Assembly: GCF_027492855.1 (NCBI RefSeq)
Contig: NZ_JAPUDY010000058.1
Location: 1 to 64,000 of the forward strand
Direction of reading: 5' to 3'
From: Acidovorax sp.
GTDB taxonomy: Bacteria > Pseudomonadota > Gammaproteobacteria > Burkholderiales > Burkholderiaceae_C
DNA: 64,000 nt
Shown: piece by piece, positions 1 to 7,961 of the stretch
How positions within the stretch are numbered: the stretch's first letter is position 1
How the letters are laid out: each line of letters starts with the position of its first letter
The notes under the pieces: model-generated
Database searches by the model: none
What the model was told of the DNA's origin: nothing
Seen by the model: the letters and a program-made list of their open reading frames with translations, nothing else
Made by a program: the position numbers and the translations under genes

Positions 1-520
1 GCTCGCGCAGGTCCACGTCGAGGTTGGAAAACGGCTCGTCCAGCAGCATGAGCTGCGGGCGCGGTGCCAGCGCGCGCGCCAGTGCCACGCGCTGCTGCTG
101 GCCGCCCGATAGCTCGTGCGGAAAACGATTCTCGCTGCCCTCAAGGCCCACGAGTTGCAGCACCTCGGCCACACGCGCAGCCTGCTCGGCCTTGGGCAAC
201 TGGTGGATGCCAAAGGCCACGTTGCGACCTACCGGCAGGTGAGGAAACAGCGCGTAGTCCTGGAACACCATGCCGATGCGCCGCTCTTCCGGCGGCACGC
301 TCAGGCTGGCGCTGCTGACCAGGTTTTTGGTCAAGCGGATCTCGCCGCCCGTCACGGGCTCCAGCCCCGCCACCGCGCGCAGCAGCGTCGTCTTGCCGCA
401 GCCCGAGGGGCCGATCAGCACACCGATATCGCCCGCATGCAGGCCCAGCGTGACACCTTGCACCGCAGCCTGCGGGCGGCCCGCATAGTGCACTTCGAGT
501 TGGGAAACCTCTAGAAACAT
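1..520 (-). CDS. fbpC: Ferric iron ABC transporter ATP-binding protein (partial, runs off the left edge)
   Basis: This is the ATPase of a ferric-iron type ABC importer, which would power uptake from the inner face of the cytoplasmic membrane. I translated the reverse strand by hand from the ATG at 520-518. About 173 residues are visible: a Walker A motif (GPSGCGKTT), a Q-loop ([11 protein letters not shown]), the signature [15 protein letters not shown] and a Walker B with D-loop ([12 protein letters not shown]). The C-terminal part, including the H-loop and any regulatory domain, lies outside the window. It is divergent from the permease gene starting near 581 across a gap that holds a Fur-box-like sequence. 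The FbpC/PotA/CysA families share these motifs; the iron assignment rests on the neighbouring permease and the Fur box. Confidence 0.9.
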   Translation of the reverse strand, partial: MFLEVSQLEVHYAGRPQAAVQGVTLGLHAGDIGVLIGPSGCGKTTLLRAVAGLEPVTGGEIRLTKNLVSSASLSVPPEERRIGMVFQDYALFPHLPVGRNVAFGIHQLPKAEQAARVAEVLQLVGLEGSENRFPHELSGGQQQRVALARALAPRPQLMLLDEPFSNLDVDLRE

Positions 521-546
521 GCCAGCATTCTAGGTGGGGCAGGAGC

Positions 547-573
547 GAATGCTTAAAATTCGCATTTGCATTC
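547..573. promoter_or_regulatory. Candidate Fur box between fbpC and fbpB
   Basis: The 60 bp divergent gap holds GAATGC (547-552) and its reverse complement GCATTC (568-573), and between them AAAATTCGCATTTGCATTC. Read on the minus strand this gives GCAAATGCGAATTTT, close to the AATGCGAAT half of proteobacterial Fur sites and to the site at 57823-57841 in this window. It is well placed to repress both divergent iron-transport genes. Binding is inferred. Confidence 0.6.
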
Positions 574-580
574 CTGAGCG

Positions 581-2278
581 TTGTCCGGTGGCCGTCCGGG
601 CGGGCGTGCGTTTTCCCTTCTCTCCTTTCGCCGAGCCACCCCCTTGCGCCGCACGCCTTTCGCCCTTCGCACCATCCCCCTGGTCCTGTTCGCAGGTTTT
701 TTGGCCTTGCCTGTGTTGGCGGTGCTGGCCTCGTGGCTGCCGTTTTCGCCCACGGGGCAGGGCGATGCGCAGGCGGGCGCCATCCTGCGCGAGATGGCCG
801 CCACGGTGTTGCCCGGCTATGTGTGGACCACCTTGTGGCTGAGCGTGCTGGTGGCCCTGGGCGCGGCCCTGGTGGGCACAGTCACCGCTGCCGCCGTGAC
901 CTTGTTCGACTTTCCCGGTCGCCGCACCTTTGAATGGCTGCTGCTGCTGCCGCTGGCCATGCCCGCCTATGTGACGGCGTATGCGTACACCGACTTTTTG
1001 CAGTTCAGCGGCCCGCTGCAGGTGGGGCTACGCAACACCTTCGGCCTAGAAGGCCGCCTGCTGCCCGAGGTGCGCAGCCTGGGCGGTGCCGTGTGGGTGT
1101 TCATCTTCTCGCTGTACCCGTATGTGTATCTGCTGGCGCGCACGGCCTTGGGCGAGCGCACGGCGCACCTCATGGAGGCTGCGCGCCTGCTGGGGGCGCC
1201 GCTGTCCCGCCGCATCCGCGCCGTGGCCCTGCCCCTGGCGCGCCCTGCGGTGGCGGCGGGCGTGGCGCTGGTGCTGATGGAGACGCTGGCCGACTTCGGT
1301 GTGGCCAGCTACTTCGGCATCCAGACTTTCACCACCGGCATCTACAAGGCCTGGCTGTCCATGGACAACCGCCTGGCGGCCGCGCAGTTGGCCACCATGC
1401 TGCTGGTGGTGGTGATGGCGCTTTTGCACATGGAGCAGCGCGCGCAAAAACGCATGCGTTTTGCCACGGGTGGTGGCCGTGCAGGCTCGGCCGAAGCCCA
1501 GCCACTGGCGCTGCACGGTGCGCGCCGCTGGGCCGCATGGGCGGTGTGCGCGGTGCCGGTGCTCATGGGTTTTGTGGCGCCGGTGATCTTCATGCTGCGC
1601 CCGCTGGCGGCCGACTGGTCGGTGCTGCCCTGGGAGCGTTTTATGGAATGGGCCTGGCATAGCGTGCGCCTCTCGGGCATGACCGCTGCGCTGGCTGTGG
1701 CCGTTGCGCTGGCGCTGGCCTTTGCCGTGCGCCGCCAGCCCGACGCCGTGACGCGCGGTGTGGTGCAACTGGCCAGTGTGGGCTATGCCGTGCCGGGCGC
1801 CGTCATCGTGGTGGGGCTGCTGCTGCCCGTGGGCTGGCTGCAGGCGGCCATGCCGCAATGGGGTGTGGGCGCGTTGGTCACCGCCACGGCATTCGGCATT
1901 GTGTGGGCCTACCTGGTGCGCTTTTGCGCGGTGGCGCTGCAGTCCATGCAAAGCGGCTATGCGCGCATACCGCTCAGCCTGGATGATTCTGCCCGCATGT
2001 TGGGCATGGGCAGCACAGGGCTGCTGGCGCGGGTGCATTGGCCGTTGCTCAAGCGTTCTACCGCTGCTGCTGCCTTGCTGGTTTTTGTGGACGTGATGAA
2101 GGAGCTGCCCGCCACCATGGTGCTGCGCCCCTTCAACAGCGATACCCTGGCCGTGGTGGCCTACCAGCTCGCGCGCGACGAGCGCCTGGGCGAAGCGGCG
2201 CTGCCCTCGCTGGCGCTGGTCGCGGTGGGGCTGGTGCCGGTGATTTTGCTCAGCCGCACGCTGCGCAGCAGCCGCTGA
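581..2278 (+). CDS. fbpB: Ferric iron ABC transporter permease, FbpB-like
   Basis: This is an inner-membrane permease with two fused permease halves, as in the FbpB/SfuB family that moves Fe3+ from a periplasmic binding protein into the cell. The 565-residue length fits the family. Hydrophobic segments run along the whole length. Each half has a cytoplasmic EAA-type loop: MEAARLLGAPLSRRIRAVAL (about 198-217) and LDDSARMLGMG with WPLLKRS near 465-490. The start is uncertain: the frame opens with TTG at 581, and a second TTG at 644 would begin LRRTPFALRTIP, just before the first membrane segment. The matching ATPase is divergent. The periplasmic partner FbpA is not in the window. Confidence 0.87.
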   Translation: MSGGRPGGRAFSLLSFRRATPLRRTPFALRTIPLVLFAGFLALPVLAVLASWLPFSPTGQGDAQAGAILREMAATVLPGYVWTTLWLSVLVALGAALVGTVTAAAVTLFDFPGRRTFEWLLLLPLAMPAYVTAYAYTDFLQFSGPLQVGLRNTFGLEGRLLPEVRSLGGAVWVFIFSLYPYVYLLARTALGERTAHLMEAARLLGAPLSRRIRAVALPLARPAVAAGVALVLMETLADFGVASYFGIQTFTTGIYKAWLSMDNRLAAAQLATMLLVVVMALLHMEQRAQKRMRFATGGGRAGSAEAQPLALHGARRWAAWAVCAVPVLMGFVAPVIFMLRPLAADWSVLPWERFMEWAWHSVRLSGMTAALAVAVALALAFAVRRQPDAVTRGVVQLASVGYAVPGAVIVVGLLLPVGWLQAAMPQWGVGALVTATAFGIVWAYLVRFCAVALQSMQSGYARIPLSLDDSARMLGMGSTGLLARVHWPLLKRSTAAAALLVFVDVMKELPATMVLRPFNSDTLAVVAYQLARDERLGEAALPSLALVAVGLVPVILLSRTLRSSR

Positions 2279-2291
2279 AGCACCAAGTGAT

Positions 2292-2350
2292 TTGATGAAA
2301 TAGGCGGCTGCCGCTTTATTCATCCCATTATTTGCTATTAATTAAGTAGC
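2292..2350 (-). repeat. Dispersed ~55 bp palindromic repeat, copy 1
   Basis: Read on the minus strand this stretch gives TTAATTAATAGC, then ATAAAGCGG and GCCGCCTATTTCATCAAAT. This follows the same order as the copies at 55409 and 51749 (TATTAAAT.AATAGC, then AAAGCGCTAG, then a T-rich tail). It lies between two convergent genes and just overlaps the 3' end of the PepSY gene. It is the most diverged copy. Confidence 0.5.
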
Positions 2351-3867
2351 ATTTTCTTTTCAGGGCGAAGCTTGCGCCCCAGCCTGCGCCAGCCGATCAC
2401 CACGCCAGAGAGGCTCAGGGTGGCGCCCCCCAGGCTCAGGGTGATGAGCAAGATGTCCCACAGCGGTCGGCGCTCCAGCAGCGGCAGCCAGTCCCAGCTG
2501 TGCAGCATGCCAAAAAGCCAGCGGCTGGTGCGACGGTGGCTGTCGGTGCGGCCCAGCACGGCGCCGGTGTGCGGGTCGATGTGGACCCAGGTGGCCTCGG
2601 GGTCGGCAAACACCACGCGCAGCACGGGCAAGGGTTTTTCACCGCCACCGGTCATGGAGTGGGCTGCGCGGTCGTAGTAGTGCAGGTCGTAGGCCTGCAG
2701 GGTTTCGGTGCGCGCCACCGGGGCGGGTAGCAGCCGGGTGGCGGCCTCGGCCAGCGCGACGGGGCCAAAGGCGTGGGGCGCTGCCGTGGTGGCATTCAGC
2801 AGCGTGGGGGCGCCGGTGGGGCTGTGCGCCTGCACCAGCGTGTGGCCCGCCGTGCGCACCCAGCGCAGCTCGCGGGTGTTGGGTGACGCGGCTGCCAGCA
2901 GCGCCTGCACCGGGGCCGCATCGCCGGGCAGCGCCAGCGGGCCGCCGTGCATGGCCTGCAGGCGCAGGGGCGCGGCGCCGCTGTCAAAAATCTTCCAGGG
3001 GTTCATCGACATCAGGCCGCTGAAGACCCAGGTGAACACGATCACCGCAAACGAGAGGCCCAGCACATGGTGCCAGCGCATCATGGCGCTGCGGTAGGGG
3101 GTGCGGGCGCCGGTTTTGTAGCGGCCTGAGAAGCGCCAGCGCAGCACGCCTACCACGGTGCCGGTCAGCGTGAGTGCAATGCCTGCGATGGACAGCCAGT
3201 TGACGATGTCGGTCCAGTAGGCGTCCAGGGCGCCGCCCCGCAGCGGGTACAGCCAGTGGATCCAGGCACCGGCGTAGTTCCACACGCGCTCGGTGCGGGT
3301 GGCGTCGCGCACCACCTCGCCGGTGGTGCCTGAGACATAGACCACCGTGTCCGCGCCGTCGCCCAGCGCCAGGCGGTGCAGCGGGCGGTGGGCGTCGAGC
3401 GCGCGCGAGTGGGTGAAGGCGTCTTCCATCGCCTGGCCCAGGTACTGCGGCGCGTTGCCGGGGCCGTTCGCAAAGGCCTGGGCCGATGCAGTGGCGTGCG
3501 CAGCATCCACCCCGCGCAGCACCTCGCCGGTGTGGGCGTCGATCACCGTGGCCGCAGTGCGCTTGCGCGGGCCGCCCTCCTGCTGCGGCAGGGCGAGGTA
3601 CACCGCACTCCCACCGCTGGCCACGGCCAGCCGCAGGTCCGCCAGCGGGCCTTCAATGCCTGCGGCGCGCAAGGCCTGCGCGGGCTCCAGCCCCACCGGG
3701 GCCGTGCGCAGCGGCGGCAGGTGGGCCAGGCGCTCGGCCTGCGTGAGCTTGGGGTAGCCCACGTACATCATCACCACGCCCGAGAGGAACCACATGGCAA
3801 AAAAGGCGCACAGCACCACGCCCATCCAGCGGTGGACGAGGTACAGCCAGCGCTTGGCGTGTGGCAT
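2338..3867 (-). CDS. PepSY-associated transmembrane protein
   Basis: The 509-residue protein starts MPHAKRWLYLVHRWMG at the ATG 3867-3865, preceded by GGGAGACACAGGC; the frame stays open further upstream but would then run into the receptor gene. It looks like the PepSY_TM family: a first membrane helix near residues 10-35 (VVLCAFFAMWFLSGVVMMYV), a large periplasmic part with PepSY-like stretches (for example VIDAHTGEVLRG and HIDPHTGAVLG), paired helices around LSIAGIALTLTGTVVGVLRW and VLGLSFAVIVFTWVFSGLM, and a last helix near the C-terminus. Such proteins commonly sit beside TonB-dependent receptors, and some act as siderophore or ferric reductases in the inner membrane. It follows the receptor gene by 17 bp, so the two are likely co-transcribed. 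The reductase role is inferred. Confidence 0.85.
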   Translation of the reverse strand: MPHAKRWLYLVHRWMGVVLCAFFAMWFLSGVVMMYVGYPKLTQAERLAHLPPLRTAPVGLEPAQALRAAGIEGPLADLRLAVASGGSAVYLALPQQEGGPRKRTAATVIDAHTGEVLRGVDAAHATASAQAFANGPGNAPQYLGQAMEDAFTHSRALDAHRPLHRLALGDGADTVVYVSGTTGEVVRDATRTERVWNYAGAWIHWLYPLRGGALDAYWTDIVNWLSIAGIALTLTGTVVGVLRWRFSGRYKTGARTPYRSAMMRWHHVLGLSFAVIVFTWVFSGLMSMNPWKIFDSGAAPLRLQAMHGGPLALPGDAAPVQALLAAASPNTRELRWVRTAGHTLVQAHSPTGAPTLLNATTAAPHAFGPVALAEAATRLLPAPVARTETLQAYDLHYYDRAAHSMTGGGEKPLPVLRVVFADPEATWVHIDPHTGAVLGRTDSHRRTSRWLFGMLHSWDWLPLLERRPLWDILLITLSLGGATLSLSGVVIGWRRLGRKLRPEKKMLLN

Positions 3868-3884
3868 GCCTGTGTCTCCCGGCG

Positions 3885-6119
3885 TCAGAACGCGGTGTGC
3901 AGCGTCACGTCCAGCGTGCGTGGCGCGCCCAGGTACACCTGGTCGCGTGCCTCGGCGGCGTAGATGCGGTCGGTGGCGTTGCGGATGCGGCCGGTGAGGG
4001 TGGTGGTCTTGTTGACCTTCCACGCCAGGCCCAGGTCCAGCAGCGTGTACGAGGGCCAGAACTTGGAGTTGGCCGCATTGGCATACACCTTGCCCACATG
4101 GCGCACCCCGGCGCTGGCGGTGACGGTGGGCGTGATGGCGTACGAGGCCCACAGGTTGGCGACGGTTTGTGGCACCAACTGGGGCACGTTGCCCGCGCGC
4201 GAGACACCACCTTGCACAAAGTTCTCATACCGCGCGCGGATCAGCGACAGGTTGCCCTGCAACTGCCATTGCGGCGTGGGACGGATACCCGCCGACAACT
4301 CGACGCCCTTGGACGACTGTTCACCCACCAGCACGATGACGTTGGGGTTGGCCGGATTTTGTGTGGCGATGTTCTTGCGGCGGATCTCAAACGCAGCCAC
4401 GGTGGCGCTGCCCTTGCCGTCCCAGAAGTCGAACTTGCTGCCCACCTCGACCTGGCGGCCGGTGGTCAGCGCGCTGTTGTTGCGCACATCGGTAAACGAG
4501 GCCGATGCCAGCGAGCCCGATGGCGGGTCTGCCGCGTTGGAGGCCTGCGCGTACAGGTTGGCGCCGGGCGCAATGCTCCACACCACGCCCATGCGGCCGG
4601 TGGTGGGGTGGTAGCTGCGGCTGAAGGTGGCGGGCGCGGTGGCCGTGATGGCGCGGCGGTTGACCAGGTCAAGGTCAATCCACTCGTGGCGCAGCGCGGT
4701 GATGACGTTCACCCCCGAGGCTACCGCCGTGCGGTTCTCGACGTACAGCGCGGTGGTGGTGATCTTGTTGTTCTTGTCCGGGCTCAGAACGGGCGACATG
4801 CCGGGAACGTCGAAGAAATTCTCGGTGCCAAAGTGGTACGGGTTGACGGTGCTCACGACGGCGGAGGACGACTGCGGGAAGCGCGTCTGTTTGTTCACAC
4901 TCACGTCCAGGCCAAATGCCCAGTCGCTCCTTTGGCCTGCGATCTGCCCTTGGTAGGTGCCTTCCAGGCGGTTGCCCACCAGTTGTTGGTCGTGGCGCTG
5001 CAAAAAGGGCGCGGTGCGTGTCACGGCCGTGTTGGCGGCGTTGAAGGTGTAGATCTCCACATTGCGGTAGTCGCGCAGCGCGTCGTAGGCGTACAGCGTG
5101 TTCTTGAGCTGCAGCGCATCCGATACGCGCCACTGCGCCACCGAGCGCAACCACTGCACGCGGTGCTCGTACATGCCGTCGGCGCTGTTGTAGTTTTTGA
5201 AGCGCGTGGCCGGGTCAATGGTCAGCGCGCCCACGGCGGGGTTCAGCACCGGCGTGCCCCAGTAGGGGCGGTCCACATGGTCCTTCTGGTATTCGTAGGC
5301 CAGTGTGTGGGTGAAGCCGCTGCCCAGGTCCGACAACAGCGAGGTGGCCAGCTGTGTGGCCTGCGTTTTGGTGCCTTCGGTCCAACTGCCCTCGTTGCGG
5401 TGGTTGAGGTCGATGCGCGCGTAGTGGGCGGGCGCGGCGCTGCCGTTGCCGCCGGCAATGCGCCGGTTCAGGCCCACGGACACTTCCTTCAGGTCGTACG
5501 AGCCCAGGCGCACCTGGCCTTCGGCAAAGTCGCTGCGCTCGGCCGTCTTGGTGATGTAGTTGATCGAGCCGCCCACGCCGCCCGATCCAAACAGAAAGCT
5601 CGACGCACCGCCGATGGCCTCGACGCGGTCGTAGATCCAGCTGTCCACCGCGCGCGTGGCGCTGCCGTATTGTGGGTTGATGCCGTTGTAGAGCTGGGCC
5701 ACCGAGTTGCTGGTAAAGCCCCGGTAGCTGGCGGCCATGGAGCCGGGTGCGTTGTGGGCCGTAACGCCGGGGATGGCGCGCAGGATCTCCTGCGTGTCCT
5801 GCGCACCGCGCGCATCGATGGTGGCGCGGTCCACCACGGTGACGGATGCAGGGTTTTCGCGCGCCGTCAGGCCCAGGCGGCTGCCGGTGTCGATGGGGGT
5901 GTCAAGGCGCAGCTTGCCATTGGCGGCGGGGGCTGCATCTACCACGTCCACCGCTGTCAAAGTGGGCGTTGTGGTGGTTTGCGACTGGGCCACCAGGGGC
6001 GCCAGCGCCAGGGCGGCCAGTACGCCAGCGCACAGGGGAGACAAAGGAAAAGCAGGGTGACGCAGGCCGGGGGCGCAGGCGTGCGCAGCCGCAGCGCGGC
6101 GCAAGGAGGAACGGGACAT
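3885..6119 (-). CDS. TonB-dependent siderophore receptor
   Basis: This is an outer-membrane beta-barrel receptor of 744 residues. It has a long N-terminal leader with a hydrophobic core (CAGVLAALALAPLVAQSQ, about residues 31-48). The plug domain begins near RENPASVTVVDRATIDARG and continues through EILRAIPGVTAHN and FLFGSGGVGGSINYITK. The barrel ends in RTLDVTLHTAF, with the C-terminal aromatic typical of outer-membrane insertion. Plug motifs fit the FhuE/FpvA/Fiu-type siderophore receptor group; the ligand cannot be read from the sequence. It lies between the DUF2946 gene (117 bp upstream) and the PepSY gene (17 bp downstream), all on the same strand. I found no convincing Fur box just upstream, so expression may come from the DUF2946 promoter. 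Confidence 0.88.
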   Translation of the reverse strand: MSRSSLRRAAAAHACAPGLRHPAFPLSPLCAGVLAALALAPLVAQSQTTTTPTLTAVDVVDAAPAANGKLRLDTPIDTGSRLGLTARENPASVTVVDRATIDARGAQDTQEILRAIPGVTAHNAPGSMAASYRGFTSNSVAQLYNGINPQYGSATRAVDSWIYDRVEAIGGASSFLFGSGGVGGSINYITKTAERSDFAEGQVRLGSYDLKEVSVGLNRRIAGGNGSAAPAHYARIDLNHRNEGSWTEGTKTQATQLATSLLSDLGSGFTHTLAYEYQKDHVDRPYWGTPVLNPAVGALTIDPATRFKNYNSADGMYEHRVQWLRSVAQWRVSDALQLKNTLYAYDALRDYRNVEIYTFNAANTAVTRTAPFLQRHDQQLVGNRLEGTYQGQIAGQRSDWAFGLDVSVNKQTRFPQSSSAVVSTVNPYHFGTENFFDVPGMSPVLSPDKNNKITTTALYVENRTAVASGVNVITALRHEWIDLDLVNRRAITATAPATFSRSYHPTTGRMGVVWSIAPGANLYAQASNAADPPSGSLASASFTDVRNNSALTTGRQVEVGSKFDFWDGKGSATVAAFEIRRKNIATQNPANPNVIVLVGEQSSKGVELSAGIRPTPQWQLQGNLSLIRARYENFVQGGVSRAGNVPQLVPQTVANLWASYAITPTVTASAGVRHVGKVYANAANSKFWPSYTLLDLGLAWKVNKTTTLTGRIRNATDRIYAAEARDQVYLGAPRTLDVTLHTAF

Positions 6120-6235
6120 GAAAAAAGCTCTCGAACGGACAGCGGCGCCTGCAAAATGGCGCGCGGTCTTTCACACAGACGGGGGAAATGCAGCACCTGC
6201 CCACCAGGTGCCGGGCGCTGCAATGGCGAGTCAGT

Positions 6236-6595
6236 TCAAGAGCGTGCAGGGGGCCCGCGTGCGGGCAAGGGGGCTGCCGTGGCGGCAGCAATGCGGGCGG
6301 CCTCCACCGGCTGCAGCGCATGCGCCAGCGGGTGAGGCAACAGCGAGGCTGCTGCAGGCGCCGGGGGCGGTGCGCCAGGGGTGGCGCACAAAGGGCAGTC
6401 CATGCCCATCGCGCCCATTTCCACGGTGCCATCGTCGGTCTGCACCAGCAGCTTGATGCTGCCCGTGCCCGAGCAGATCACCTCGAAGGACTGGGGGTGA
6501 ACCAGTGGCGAAGCGATGGCCACACCCAGCGACGCCATGAACCATGCGAGCACCCACAGGCGCAGCGCAGAGAAGGGTCGTCGGGGGGCGGTCAT
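6236..6595 (-). CDS. DUF2946-type small secreted or membrane protein
   Basis: The 119-residue protein starts MTAPRRPFSALRLWVLAWFM, with a hydrophobic N-terminus that could be a signal peptide or single anchor (about residues 10-29). A middle part, FEVICSGTGSIKLLVQTDDG, is followed by the paired-cysteine motif MDCPLC and then an Ala/Pro-rich tail. The ICSxTGSxK...CPLC pattern matches what I recall of DUF2946, a family often found near TonB receptors and metal-handling genes. It is the first gene of a probable three-gene operon with the receptor and the PepSY protein. Its biochemical role is unknown; metal binding through the Cys pair is inferred. Confidence 0.72.
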   Translation of the reverse strand: MTAPRRPFSALRLWVLAWFMASLGVAIASPLVHPQSFEVICSGTGSIKLLVQTDDGTVEMGAMGMDCPLCATPGAPPPAPAAASLLPHPLAHALQPVEAARIAAATAAPLPARGPPARS

Positions 6596-6646
6596 GGGGC
6601 GTGATGATACCTGTCCCAGGATGGCTTGAATCCGAGGAATGATGGG

Positions 6647-6705
6647 ATTTTGCTCCTAAAAATATAGCTAATTCTGCTTTTTGGACAAGCGATAGAGGCC
6701 AAGTT
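6647..6705 (+). repeat. Dispersed ~55 bp repeat, copy 2
   Basis: Sequence pieces in order are TTTTGCTCCTAAAAATATAG, CTAATTCTGCTTTTTGGACA and AGCGATAGAGGCCAAGTTGG. They match the copy at 33541 (TATAGCTGC, then GCGCTTGTATATAAAGCGCT, then AGAGGCC). It lies in the 139 bp gap between the VWA gene stop and the DUF2946 start. Confidence 0.65.
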
Positions 6706-6734
6706 GGTTCAAATTTTTTACCGAAACATGTTTT

Positions 6735-7961
6735 TCATCGAGCCTTGGCGCTGGTCACTAGGCCCTGGGTGGCGGCCCAGGCGTTGATGTCGTCGCGGCG
6801 GATGGCGGCGGCCATGAGCTGGGGGAAAGCGTCGGGCGTGCAGGCAAACGACGGCACGCCCAGGGCGGCCAGCTTGGCGGCCAGGGCATGGTCGTAGGCG
6901 GGGGCGCCTTCGTCGCTGAGTGCCAGCAGTGTGATGAACTGCACGCCACTGTCCACCAACTCGGCCGCGCGGCGCAGCAGGTTGGCCTCCACGCCGCCTT
7001 CGTACAGGTCTGATATCAGCACGAAGATGGTGTTGCGCGGCTCCTTGATCAGCGACTGGCAGTAGCCCACGGCGCCATTGATGTCGGTGCCTCCACCCAG
7101 TTGCACGCCAAAGAGCACGTCCACCGGGTCGTCGAGTTGTTCCGTCAGGTCCACGATGGCGGTGTCGAACACCACGAGCTTGGTGGCCACGGCGGGCAGA
7201 CTGGCCAGCACGGCGCCGAAGATGCTGGCATACACCACCGAATTGGCCATGGAGCCGCTTTGGTCGATGCATAGCACCACCTCGCGCTGAGGGCGACGTG
7301 CCTTGCGGCCAAAGCCCACCAGGGTCTCGGGCACCACGGTGCGCAGGTCGGGCTGCCAGTGCCGCAGGTTAGCGCGGATGGTGCGGTTCCAGTCGATCTC
7401 GGCGTGGCGCGGGCGGCGATTGCGCTGGCTGCGGTCCAGCGCGCCGCTCACGGCAGAGCGCATGGGGTCTTCCAGCCGTTTCATCAGATCGTCCACCACG
7501 CGGCGCACCACCATGCGGGCGGTGTTCTTGGTGCCTGCGGGAATCACGTGCGACAGTGCCATCAGGTTGGCCACCAGGTGCACGTCGGGCTGCACGCTCT
7601 CCAGCATCTCGGGCTGCAGCAGCATGTCGCGTAGGTTCAGACGCTCCATGGCGTCGCGCTGCAGCACCTGCACTACCGAGCTCGGGAAGTACTTGCGGAT
7701 GTCGCCCAGCCAGCGTGCCACGCTGGGTGACGAGCCGCCCCGTCCGCCGCGTCGTTCGCGCGATTGCAGTCCGCCCGGGCCATCGGCCTCGTACAGCGCG
7801 GCCAGGGCTTGGTCGAGTTCGGCTGCGCGGCCGGTAAGGGCGCCGCAGCTTGCAGCGGCCTCGCTGCCCAGCACCAGGCGCCAGCGGCGCAAGCGGTCCT
7901 CCGGGGAGAGCTGCGCCATGGGTTCGGTCTGGGCTGCGGGTTCGATGGAGTCGGGGGTCAT
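6735..7961 (-). CDS. VWA domain protein, last gene of the five-gene MoxR operon
   Basis: The 408-residue protein carries a C-terminal von Willebrand factor A domain with an intact metal-ion-dependent adhesion site: DQSGSMAN (D233, S235, S237), then GGGTDING and VLISDLYEGG. The N-terminal half is charged and largely helical, with a Gly/Arg-rich stretch (RERRGGRGGSSPS). The start at 7961 overlaps the stop of the DUF5682 gene as ATGA, which implies translational coupling. MoxR AAA+ ATPases commonly work with VWA proteins (RavA-ViaA, CbbQ-CbbO, NorQ-NorD), remodelling or inserting metal into a client, so this is the likely partner of the AAA+ gene at 10308-11399. The client is unknown. Confidence 0.85.
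   Translation of the reverse strand: MTPDSIEPAAQTEPMAQLSPEDRLRRWRLVLGSEAAASCGALTGRAAELDQALAALYEADGPGGLQSRERRGGRGGSSPSVARWLGDIRKYFPSSVVQVLQRDAMERLNLRDMLLQPEMLESVQPDVHLVANLMALSHVIPAGTKNTARMVVRRVVDDLMKRLEDPMRSAVSGALDRSQRNRRPRHAEIDWNRTIRANLRHWQPDLRTVVPETLVGFGRKARRPQREVVLCIDQSGSMANSVVYASIFGAVLASLPAVATKLVVFDTAIVDLTEQLDDPVDVLFGVQLGGGTDINGAVGYCQSLIKEPRNTIFVLISDLYEGGVEANLLRRAAELVDSGVQFITLLALSDEGAPAYDHALAAKLAALGVPSFACTPDAFPQLMAAAIRRDDINAWAATQGLVTSAKAR

Noticed and set aside
6120-6235. Possible cobalamin riboswitch before the TonB receptor
   Set aside because: The gap has CACCTGCCCACCAGGTG-type pairing but no B12-box, and it is too short for the full aptamer.
3861-6335. Plus-strand open frame of 824 codons
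   Set aside because: It is the antisense of the TonB receptor gene, with a composition typical of reversed high-G+C codons and no family motifs.
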